Position numbers and translations under genes: made by a program. From Zantedeschia hybrid cultivar (lineage: Eukaryota; Streptophyta; Magnoliopsida; Alismatales; Araceae): a stretch of DNA of 64,000 bases. How positions within the stretch are numbered: position 1 is the first letter of the stretch; every line of letters begins with the position of its first letter. The stretch spans positions 1,536,001 through 1,600,000 of the forward strand of contig JARZZO010000011.1 of NCBI GenBank assembly GCA_030544215.1, in the 5' to 3' direction. Below the pieces are notes generated by a model. It was not told where the DNA came from. It worked only from the letters and a program-made list of their open reading frames with translations, and searched no databases. This document shows positions 11,519-23,500 of the stretch, one piece after another.

Positions 11519-14500
11519 TAATCATACTTAGAATATACGAAATAGATAAGCATATATTCATATTTACAAATACATCTGAATTCAAATATGATTCAAACAA
11601 ATACAAGTTCATAATCATTATAATTATTGATTGGTCAATTTAAACATTTGAAAAGTAGGATGTCTTGGTCAAGAAAGTATATAGAGAAAACTAATGAAAA
11701 ACTGATTAGGTATGACATAAAAAAATGTTGAGGAGAGAATTAATAGTAAGATTTTATACATCCTTTATACAAAGAGAAAACGAAGAAACTTGTGGAAGAT
11801 CCCCACCCAGCCACATTGCTAATATTTGATATAAGGTTTGAAGAAAAGATAAAACCACCCATCTTTTCCTCGCAAACATCAACAAGCTAGCAATCAATAC
11901 CATACCCCACAGGTCTCAATCTCCACGACATATGTAGGCAGAAGGCAACTGCAGATTTAGGGACTTCAGTGGAGACAGAAGGAGGGAGAAGAGATAGACA
12001 TGAGACATGTCTCACACGGTTGGATTGATTCTGAATATTCGGATGCCATCCAGATTTTTAGGAAGTTACCATATTCGAATAGATATCAAGGATTTTGTAA
12101 AATGTAGTATCCTTATTTGGTTTCGTATTTGGGACAGATTTAAATAATGTGTTCCATATTTGGAAGATAAACAAATAAGGTAGTAGATATCCGTACCATA
12201 TTCGAATTTGTTTGCAACTCCAGGTGGATGCGGTGGAGGTAGGGATGCAAACGAATTTGGATACGGTTTGAATATCCAGTATCGTATTCGTCTGTCTGCC
12301 AAATACAAAATATGATGTGCAGGTCGTCCCGAATACAAAACCAAATATGAATACTACGTTTGAACAAATCCCAGATATCTATTCAAAGACAGTAAATCCT
12401 TAAAAATTCGGATGACATCCGAATATTCGAAATAAGCCAAGCATGACCCAATCCGTGTCCGTCTCTTCTCTCTCCCTCCCTCCTCCACCGAAATCCCTAA
12501 ATCAATGGCTGACAGCTGCCCTTTGGCTATGTCTTTGTTCCGAAGATCTTGCTGAGATTGTGATTTTGTGGGGCATGGCATCCATGGTTGTTAGACGGGT
12601 AGCTTGTAGCTTGGTTGCTGCTGTGTGTTGGCGTTACCAAAAATACCCAGATTCAAGGGAAATATAGTTGGTTTTGGCTTTTTCTTCAAATCTTCGGTCA
12701 AGATGGGGATTTTCCATAAGGTCTACGTGTTTTCTCTTTCCTCAAAAGAAAGGAAAATTGTATGTTGGAGTAGAAATTATCCATTGGTTGGTTTTTTCTA
12801 TTGGTTCTTTTTCTTGGCAAGTCAATGTAATGTAATGTAATGTAAAATAATTAATTAATAATTATTTTGAAAATACAAACATATATATATATATATATAT
12901 ATATATGTCATTATATAAAGGTCATATGAAATCTTATGGTTAGTTCCTCCTTATCTTTTCACCTCGGACTTCGTCAATTTTTATCCATACCCTTGCATGA
13001 CAAAGACATGCTACCTATCAAATAATTAAATTGACTAGTAGATATTTATAATAATTATGAAACTTATATTTGTTCCATTCGTATTCAAATTCAAATGAAT
13101 TTATAACAAATATGAATATATGCATATCCATTTCGTATTCGTATTCGAATTTGTTTAATGCAAATATCTGATTCATATTCGTATTTGAATTATTCCAAAT
13201 ATGAAAAATGATTCTCATATTTGCTATAAAAAATAAACACAAATATGAATATATACATATTCGATTCGTACCTGCTCCATTTGCATCCCTAGGTGGAGGT
13301 TGTGGTTGGCAGAGTCCACCAGGCTGTCCATGGGGGGCTTGCACGGGCAGTAGCGAAGCATCTCCCCCTTGTCTTCTATTACTGCTAATTCAATGCCATG
13401 GTTATGGAATGGAAGATGCATGAGGTGACGGCAACATTGAAAGTGAGGTGGTAATGGATGGCAGTACCGGTATCGATACCGATATCAAAGGGTACCGATA
13501 CCGATACGGGCCCAGTATCGGCCAATATCGTTTACAGGTATAGTATTGGACCAGGCCGATATCGACACGTATCGGCCGATACTGCCAACCACCGTGGTTG
13601 GGGAGCTTGATGCCTGCGAGGGAGGTGGTGTTGAAGAGGGAAGATGGCAGCGAGAAGGGACCTTGATGCAGGAGCAAGACCCTCCGTGACAACAAATGAA
13701 AGTCTCGACTACCACCGCACTGAACTTGATCACACTGGCCCCATCTAGATTTGTGCAACTAAGAGGAGTCAATTTTTTAATGTTTTTCCAAAGTCATAAG
13801 TGTCATTTGTGGAGCTATAAGTCTACTTATTAAGTGCTTTGTTTAAGATGATCTTTTCAAATTCCTTAAATCATTAGTGTTTTGGAGTCTTGGTTTCCTA
13901 AGAGACCTTTCCCATCCCCATTTATCTATACAAACCATGAAATCTCTAGCTTTTGAAATACATGGAATGGTAGAAGAAGAAGATCTTTCTTTGTTGCAGT
14001 CCCTTCTATGTGCTCCGAGAAGAAGAGACCAAGAGGGCCTAGCCAGGAGTAAGACACCTCGGGGTGAGATGCCCCACCTTTATCCCATCACCATCATCCT
14101 CCCTTCTACCCTGCGCCTCCATTTCTCCCATCTCCTTGAGTAGACCGCCCTCCACCATTCCCAACCTCCTCCATTTCCTCCTTTCATATCTGAGTGCCCC
14201 TCCTTCCCATCTCCACTTGTTCTTGGCCACATACCACCACCACCTACAGAAGCTTCAGTAAGAGGAGGATCCCCCATTGCCGCCTCCACCACATACGCCA
14301 CCTTTATCCCACGGCTGATGCAGGCCTCGGGATGTACTCTATGGTGTCCTCGGTATGCATGCAAAAGTGACACGTAAAACAAGGCAATCGGGGATGCAGC
14401 ACACTAATCTGGATAGGCCTCGTCAATACGAACCCAACGGCTCGAACGACACGCGAATTGGAGTCCGGATGAACTCTGTACGAGGGCGGTGTGCTCATGG

Positions 14501-17500
14501 TTCTAATTGCACCATTCAGCACCCAGCACGAACCTGCTCGGACCTGGCTGCACCCTGACTCAAACTACGTGGCTTGAACCACCAACTTTCTTTGAATCAG
14601 GTCAAGCCATGTAGCAAAATAGGACCCATGCCCCTTTCAAAGGGAGTGGCTCGGGCCAGCAGGACTTGGGCTCGAACCAACGGTTCGGGCGAACCGGGTC
14701 AACCCAGTTTGACCGGGCTAGGTCTAAAAGGGCACAAGCCCTTCCCCTTCTTCTTTTCCTCCTTCCTTCTTTCACACGAACCAGGCAGGGAAAAGGAGCT
14801 GTTCGGGGCGTAGAGAAGGGGGCTCCGGCGGCGGCAACAACCGATGGCAGCGGCGGTGGGGCTCTTCTTTAGCTCTTCGTCTTCTCCTTCTCTCCCCTTC
14901 ATATTCCTTCTTCACCCTAACCCAACAGAACCAAAAGGGGCGGCTGGCAGCGGGGTCAAAGGGGGGGGGGGGGGGATCCAGCGATGGCGGACCGAGGTGG
15001 CGGGACGAGCTGCACTGGCGGCCGGCGGCGATGTAGACGACGGATGGCGGGCGGTGAAGAAGGCTGCAGAGGGAGGCTTCGGACAGAGGTAGAGGCGCGG
15101 GGCAACGACGACAGTGGGATCCAGCGACGACGACGATGCCGACGTCGGCGTCTTCGGCGGGGCCGGTGGAGGGCGGGGATGGCATTGCAGCGGCTGTGGC
15201 AACGAATGATTCCTGCAATCGGGCATGCTGCCAGGAGCGGATGACGATGATGGAAGCAGGCAGCGAGGCGGACGACGATGGCACCAGCGACGTGGGCTAG
15301 CGGCGAGGTTGGCTTCGGGGGAGGTTTGCGGTTAGGGCGGCGACAATTGCGCCGGTGGGCACCGGCAACTGTTGCAGTGGCCGGCGAGCATAGCAGCGGC
15401 GATGTTGGCGCATGTTGCGGGTTCTGCCGTTGACTGCGGCGGAGCGGGCGGTCCACGATGACGACGGCGTCGACTTCGGCGGGGCGCCGGTGGACGATGG
15501 CTACGGCGGCGGTTTCCGCGGCGTACGACAGTGGCGTCAGCACAGGCTACTGAGGACAGCGGCAAACCCGTCGGGGAACGACGGTGGCACGACGGCGCGG
15601 CGGGGAATCGAATTTTGGCTCTGATACCAAAAATTGATGCGGGATAAAGAGGGGAATAAGAATAGGGATTTAGGGGAAAGGGAACCTACTGGTATCGCAC
15701 TAGCAGGTAAGATATTCCTCCAGCATCGCACCGGAGTTGGGGAGGGTCCTTTAGTGTCGCACCGAGGAACAGTTATGGGGCCTCCGTCACAGAGGCAACA
15801 ATCGCACAAACATGTTTTTTTTTTTTTCAATAATTCTTCTCTCTTCTATTCTAAAACAGCTTACATATAAATAGTGAGATTTGTAACTCTTGACCCATGG
15901 GCTTCCCAAATGACTCTAGAACTTCTCCTCCCTTATTCACATTTTTATAACTCCTAGAAAATATAAAAAAACATAATGGACCATAAATGGTCCTAATAAA
16001 GACAAAATAAAAGAAGCATGCATTGTCTCCTGAATGCATCAATCTCCCCTGGTTCGAAAAAACTCATCCTCGAGTTTTGAAATGCCGAAGAAGCCATATG
16101 AGGAGTAAGGGGGCCACAGACCAGCGACGCACAATTGACTGCATATAAATCATCAGGGTGAGGAGCTGAAAGTGGCATTGATAATAGGGCTCAAAGCTAC
16201 ACCATAGCAAGTCAAACTCAGATGAAACAACGTCTGCAAAACATAGGGAATCGCACTGGAGATCCGGAACATCAAACAAGTATTCAGAAAGTAAGTCAAA
16301 TACGGCCTCAACAATGAGCACCTGATCCCACACAACATTATCTGATGACTCACTGATGACCAACGGTACTAAATTGGTCTCAATCACATCCCCCGCCATT
16401 AAATGTAAGTCCAGACTCAATACATAGAGTAGCATCCTGAATATCGTCAGTCGTGAGATCAACACAAGCATCTTGAGTATGAACCGACAGATCCGATTGA
16501 TCATCATTTGTAGCTGGTGAGATGATTCCGGAAACGTGAACCCACGTCCATCAAGATGAAGGTGTACGAGGGAGCATCGACGTCTATCACAATTCACTGT
16601 AGTTTGGCGCTCCGGTAGCCACTCTCGACCCAAGCAAATAGAAGAGCTCCATGGATTTATAGTACACTAAACTCCATCCACATAAGTAGTGGAGTGTCCT
16701 GTGGTGACAACCTTAACCCGCCGATAAAACTCTACAAAAGCTCTATCACCTTCTACAAAAATCTCGTCTGTCTTCAACAGTGAATCAACAATATGTTGGG
16801 GAATCACATTATCACTCGCTCGCTCATCTAACATCAATGTCGTCCATTCTCGATTTGGTAAGAACACATCAAAACGAAAATAAATGGAAGACATGTTGCA
16901 AAAGATTACCCCAGGACTACAATTCTGTCAGAATCAATCAACGGCACGGAGAACGAGGTGCCGTAGGGGCAACACTACTCTGGAGTTGACTCCTCCTTGT
17001 TGAGACGAAGCCAACGGCACGATCGGTGCAAGAAACGGAGCCCAAACTGATAACCTCGGTATGCGTGTAGAAGTGGCATGCAAAACGAGGCAAGCCAGGG
17101 ACGCAACGTGCTGAATCTGATTGGCCTCGCTGACACGAGACCAATGCTGCTGACGGTGCCCAAATCGGAGTTCTGGACGACCTCGAATGGCACATAAGCG
17201 TCCTCGTAAAACGTGCAAGTGCGGCACACAAAACGAGGCAAGAAGGACACTGGCCGCTGCAAAACCAGTGTTGTTCTATCCTGCGCCACCATTTCTCCAT
17301 CTCCTTGAGTAGACCGCCTGATGCGGGACGAAGGGGAAGAGGGGGGGAATGGGATAGGGATAATCGGCCTCGCGCCAGAGGATGGGGAAACTCCCCGGCG
17401 TCGCACCAGAGACAGGGAGGGGGGGGGGGGTACCGATCGGCGTTGCACCGACGGACAGGCTTCTCGGCGTCTCACCGAGAAAAGGGGGGGGGATGTTCTC

Positions 17501-20500
17501 CATCGCAGAGATTCGGCTCACACAAACATATAATTTTTTTTTCTCTATAAAATTCCTCCTCTCCTTTCTTCTAAAACAAACGCATACATATATAGGGAGT
17601 GGGTTTGTAACCCCTGACCTTAGAGATTCCTATATGACTCCAAGACTTTCCTTATTCATGTTTCTATAACTCCTAGAAGATAATAAAGACATAATGGGCC
17701 ATTAAGAGGCCTAATAAAAGCAAATACATGGGAGCTCCAAGCATGCATCGTTTCCTGCATCAATCTTCCCTGGTTCGAAAAAACTCGTCCTTGAGTTTTG
17801 AAATGCCGAAGAAGCCATACGAGGAGCAAGGGAGCCACAGACCATCGGCGTACAATCGACTGCATATAACGCATCAGGGTGAGGAGTTGAATGTGACACT
17901 GATGATAGGTCTCAAAGTTACACCATAACAAGTCAAACTCAGATGAGGCAACATCTGCAAGACATAGTGAATGGCACTGGACATCTGGAACATCGAACGA
18001 GTACTTAGAAAGTAAGTCAAATCTGGCTTCAACAATGAGTGTCTGGTCCCACACAACATTATCTGATGATTCACTGACGACCAAGGGTATTGAATTAGTC
18101 TCAATCACATCGTCCGCCATTAAATGAAGTCCATAATCAATACATAGAGTAGTATCCCGATCATCGTCAACCGTAGGATCAACACTAGCACCCTCAGTAG
18201 CAACTAACACATCTGATTGATCATCATTTGTAACTGGCGAGACTGTATCAAGCAACTTGGACGGTGTTCCCATTACCTTAAAAGAATAAAGTGACGATTC
18301 TGGAAACGTGAACTCACGTCCATCAAGATGAGGGTGTACGAGGGAGCATCGACGTTTATCATAATCCACTGTCGTTTGGCGCTCTGATAGCCACTATCGA
18401 CCCAAGCAAATAGAAGAGCTCCATAGATTTATAGTACACCAAGCTCCATCCACATATGTAGTGGAGTGTTCTGTGGTGACACCCTTAATTCGCCGATAAA
18501 ACTCCACAAAAGTCTTATCACCGTCTACAAGAATCTCGTCCGTCTTCAATAGTGAATCAACAATATTTGAGGAATCGCATTATCACTCGCTCTCTCATCT
18601 AATATCAATGTCGTCCATTCTCGATTCAACAAGAACACAGCAAAATGGAAATAAATGAAAGACATGTTGCAAGATATTACCCCAAAGTTCCAATTCTGAT
18701 AGAATCAATCAGTGGTCCGTATAACGAGGCATCATAGGGGCAGCACCACTCTGGAGCTATGTCCGTCTTGCTGAGACGAAACCAATGACGCGATCAGTGC
18801 AAAAAAAGGAGCCCAAAGGATGACCTTGATATGCGTGCAGCAGTGGTATGCAAAACGAGATAAGTTGAAAACTCAGCGTGCCGGATCTGGTCGGTCTCGT
18901 CGAGACGAGCCCGTCGGTGTGAACGATGTACGAATCAGAGTCTGAAAATGACCTCGAACAACGAGCACAAGTGTTCTCGTAAAGCGTGCAAGTGTGGCAC
19001 ACAAAACGAGGCAAGTCGGCTGCTAGCCACTGCAAAGCCAGTGCGTCGAAAGCTGGCACGCAAATCGAGGCAGCTGATGCGGGCCTCGGGATGCTCAATC
19101 GTTGTCCTCGATATACGTGCAGAAGTGGCACGCAAAACAAGGCAATCGGGGATGCAACGCGCTAGATCTGGATAGGCCTCGTCGATACGAACATAACGGC
19201 TTAAACGGCATGCAAATCGGAGCGCCAATGAGTCCGTGGCGCTGGCGGTGCGATAGGACTTACTAGTGCATCATCTGTATGCACTGTTGTAGACTAGCGG
19301 GCCGGACCACCTGTGACTTGGGCTGGACCCACTGGAGCACTGGGTTCGGACCACCTAGGACCTGGTTAGACCAGGTTTGAATAGGGGCTTTGAAGGGGTG
19401 TGTGGCTGGGACCACCTTGAATAGGGTTCGGACCAATGCTCGGGTGGCTGAGACGGACCGGTTCAACCCGGTTCGGACCAGTCCGGACCTATCAAAACCG
19501 GTTTGCCCGGTTAGGGTTTAAAAGGGGGATGAGCCCGATCCCTTCATTTCCTCCCTCTCCCTCCCTTCCTTCAAGCTCGTAATAGAAGAAGAGGAAGAGG
19601 GAGGCGTTGGCAGCGGCGGCGGTGGCCAGGGCAACGGCAGCAGTGCCGGTGTTGGCGGAGGCCGGCGACGATCACGATGCCGCCGGCAAGGGGCGACGGC
19701 TTCGTCCCCTTTTCTTCTTTTGTCTTCAACACAAACCAGGTGGGCTCAAGGTGTGGAGAGAGGGGCTCCGACAGTGGCGACAGTCGGCGGCGATAGCGGC
19801 TGCGGTGAAGGCCGCAGTCTCTCCCACCGTCTTCTTCTTCACCACAAACCCGGCGGACAGCTGCGAGGGCTTTGGACTCCGGCAGGTTTCAGTGGTGGCG
19901 GGACGAGGCAGCAGGGCCGGGGCAGCAGCGGCGAGAGGTGGAAGCCGACGACAGGGGAGGGGGAAGCTGTGGTGGCTAGCGGGACCGGCGCGGCATTGGT
20001 GTGGTGGCTCCGATGGCTCCGGTGGAGCTGAACACAGCGACGAGCAGGGTCGCATGCTGAACAAGGCGAGTGGGTGAGGGTTGCAGCGACTCCGACGGGG
20101 AACGGCGATGGAGCGGCGGCGCGGTGGGATCAAGGTAGGCTCTGATACCAAAAATTGATGCGGGACGAAGGGGAAGAGGGGAGGAATGGGGTAGGGATCC
20201 TCGGCCTTGTGCCAGAGGATGGTGAAACTCCCCAGCGTCGCACTGGGGATAGGAAGGGGGGGGGGGGGGTACCAATCGGCGTCACACCGATGGACAGGCT
20301 TCTCAGCGTCTCACCGAGAAAGGGGGGGGATGTGTTCTCCATCGCAGAGATTCGGCTCACACAAACAAATAAATTTTTTTTTTTTCTTTATAAAATTCCT
20401 CCTCTCCTTTCTTCTAAAAAAAAACGCATATATATATAAGGAGTGGGTTTGTAACCCCTGACCCTAGAGATTCCTATGACTCTAGGACTTCCCTTATTCA

Positions 20501-23500
20501 CGTTTCTATAACTCCTAGAAGATAATAAAGACATAATGGGCCATTAGGAGGCCTAATAAAAGCAAATACATGGGAGCTCCAAGCATGCATCGTTTCCTGC
20601 ATCACCGCCCTCCACCATTCCCAACCTCCTGCATTTCCTCCTTTCATATCTGAGTGCCCCTCCTTCCCATCTCCACTTGTTCTCAGCCACATACCACCAC
20701 CAGCACCATCATCAACAGCAGCCAATGGAGGAGCCATCCTCTCCTCCATCGCCTCCAGCTCCAGCAGCAACACAAGAGCATCAACAGGGTGCCATCGTCC
20801 CCTCCATCACCTCCAGCTCCAGCAGCAACACAAGAACAGCAACAATAGGCACCATCTTCTCCTCCCTATCCTGGTGCCAACCAGTTGCAGCTCTTTCAGC
20901 TCCATCTGCCCCACCCTCAACAGGAGAACAGCAGAAGCAGACAACAAGGACCGACCCCTTCCATCTCAACATCATCTACAGCAGCTGTACATGTAAGAGT
21001 CAGATCCTCTTCCCCCACCCTCAGCTGAAGCAACAGTCTGCAGGACTGACTTTTCCTCTTCCTCCACTGACAGCAGCAGCAACAAGAGCAGAGCAGAAGC
21101 ACCAACTGGAGGCAATCCACGACCCCGTCCCCCAGTTGCTCGAAGAAACACCACACTAGGTGTACCAGCACATACAAGCTGCAGTTGAGTGCACGAGGCC
21201 TAGCAGATTCATTACACAGCCCGCGTTCGCCACAGCCAAGCATGCGTGCCCCAACCACACACAGCGCTGCTCTTGTAGCCACGGCCAAGCATGCGTGCCC
21301 CAACCTGATAGTCCATGCATTCCACATACATCAGCTTCACTCCATCTGTGCGCTTTGTGTGTGCGACGAATTTAGTGTCCCTAGTATCCCTACAGCTCAG
21401 TGCACGCACACACCCGCCATGCCGCGCTGCCTACGCTCAAGCACGCCTACTCAACTGCATGCCAAGGGCTCGACAGCGGTTTCCCCTTAGCAGCACCCTA
21501 GCAGAGCACGATTTCCCCGTGTGCCCAACATCCTCCACTGATGCAACTGCACCGCACACCAATGTGGCCATCTGCCTTGCACCCATATGCACCGTCTCAC
21601 CGTTAACATCACACTTGTCCCTCATTAGACCTTCACTTCCTCGATCAGATCTTGCAGCATCTCCATCGGCTTCCTCATGCTGCCTACTTGTCCACTTTCC
21701 ATCGCCACCCCTAACCTCAGAACCTTCCTACCCTCCACCCTGTTCCAAAATCCAAGTGAAAATGAAGGCTCCCAGGCAGCACAATCCCCTATCTATGCAC
21801 GCCAGAAGGATGAGTGCCACAGTGGGATAAGCCCCCAAGAATTCCTCCCCCGAAACCCCACCGGATCCCGATCATGGAGCTTCTTCTCAAGGATTTCCAA
21901 CAGTTCCACAGAGAGAGAGTATAAGTGAGGGTACTATGTTCTGTTTTCCATGTGGGGTTAAGACTTAACTACAGTTAGTCACCTTCCTGTCGGGCCTGGT
22001 TACCGGGCTTTACAGGAGAGGCATTTTTTCAACTATTTACATAGAGCGGGGTTGTTAATAACAATGCAAAAATAAGATAGACAAAATGTGATTATATTTT
22101 TAACTGGCTACATATGCAATTATCCCAAGAAATCAAAACATTTTCTCAGCAATATGGTATAGGTGGGCCCGGTGCAAAATCCAAGAATTTGGGAAGGTTT
22201 TCCCATCAGTTGGCTGTCTGACATAACTTGTCCACAGGGTGGTGCCAAGTTCCTTGTCATGGAATGGAAGGGATCTAATCTGTTGCAAACCCTTTAGATG
22301 TGCCATATCCCTAGTTATTTATGTTTCCAAGAGGGCCTTGCAGTTGCCCACAATTTTTTTTTTTTAAATATCTCTACTACTATGATACATGATTTATCCA
22401 AGTTACCTATCATCCAGAGAGTAAATTAAACACAAGCTTGAAGGTCCCAGAATTTCCACTCTACTAAAATCTGCTGAACATTCTGCTAAAACCAACTAAT
22501 TTCCTTGCAGTTGCCCCATTTTTTTTAAAAAAGAAAAATCCATAAAACACAAACTCAAAGATCCCAGAATCTCTCCTTAACTAAAACCTGCTGAACTTTC
22601 TGATCAATACCTACTGATTTCCTGTCAACCAATTATTAAGTTACCACTTCGATTGCCCCACAAATCCAGCAGTTAAGGAAAGAGAGGACACATGATCATG
22701 GAGATTAGTGTCTTCACGTAATCAAAGCCCATGTTAAGAACAAAATGAGCCACTTTCAATGGATAGCTTACAGAATAATGTTGCATTTTCAGATGATAGG
22801 TTAAAGACATCCACCAAAAATGATCAGCAGGGCACAGTATCTAGTTATCATCACTGTCAATTCACTGTTCAGTGGTTTCTAAACATTATTTAAGTTTCAA
22901 CAACCGTGTGGGAATCCAGATTATCCAAGTTCCCACTAAAATGCCAAAGAACAACATAATCACTTTCAACCTAACAGCCCCAAAAGGATTGATTTTGACT
23001 CGAAATGCATGTGGCATTCCAAGAATTTTACCCTTTTCCCTAACTCAAGTCATGCATGCACTTCCAACTTAAGATGGCTCGAAATTCATGTGGCACTCCA
23101 AGAATTTTACCTTTTTCCCTAACTCAAGTCATGCATGCACTTCCACTTTAAGATGACACAATAAAGCCAAAGGGCAAACGGTACAGTGGTCCCAATGGTT
23201 TTACTTATCATTTGCAGTTCTCGTCATGTGGGAATTAACCACCAGGAACCGAAATGACAGCCCATCTGTTTTATCAGCATCTGAAAGACCAATAAAATGT
23301 ATGAAAGAACAAAGGTTTTGTGTTCTTCAAAATCTTAGGTGACAGAAACAACATCCGTTTCTAATTTTATGAGAGTAGGCAAAATACCAGCTTCTCATGC
23401 ACCCATCCACAGCGAGTATGTAGCAGCATTAACCTCTGATTATATAAATTTGGCTCTGCTGCCATTATGGAGGGATAAAAACTAGCTGCAGACACCATCA

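Larger units (their letters stand above)
14110..17276 (-). mobile_element. Inside-out LTR retroelement A: leader half, one LTR, then 3' half
   Basis: A single LTR (15635-16041, TGATGC...GCATCA) has a primer-binding site on its left (complement of TGGTATCAGAGCC at 15617-15629) and the polypurine side with 3' internal sequence on its right (16042-17276). In an ordinary minus-strand element these two halves would lie between two LTRs, as in element B. The left boundary is a segment R (14110-14300) that reappears after 17276. The right half carries decayed coding sequence for a retroviral-type aspartic protease. The left half is GC-rich and non-coding. Confidence 0.65.
17319..20604 (-). mobile_element. 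Non-autonomous LTR retroelement B, 3.29 kb, TSD CCGCC
   Basis: LTRs lie at 17319-17762 (3') and 20156-20604 (5'), TG...CA, closely similar. CCGCC flanks both ends (17314-17318, 20605-20609). The primer-binding site complementary to initiator tRNA-Met sits at 20139-20150, beside the 5' LTR. The polypurine stretch (minus strand ACCAGGGAAGAT) adjoins the 3' LTR at 17763. Internally there is a protease-like remnant (about 18310-18630), several divergent copies of a GTGCAGAAGTGGCACGCAAAA-like unit (about 18830, 18975, 19110) and a GC-rich leader. No reverse transcriptase or integrase, so it must have moved with help from another element. Confidence 0.8.

Noticed and set aside
14772..15624. Several long Arg/Pro/Ala-rich open frames on both strands
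   Set aside because: They lie in the GC-rich leader half of LTR element A. Frames are open on both strands because stop codons are rare in this composition, and no domain is visible.
20677..21159. 160-codon plus-strand frame rich in Gln, Ser and Pro
   Set aside because: The composition follows a CAG/CCA-rich repeat (AGCTCCAGCAGCAACACAAGA twice). No domain, and it lies in the segment next to element B.
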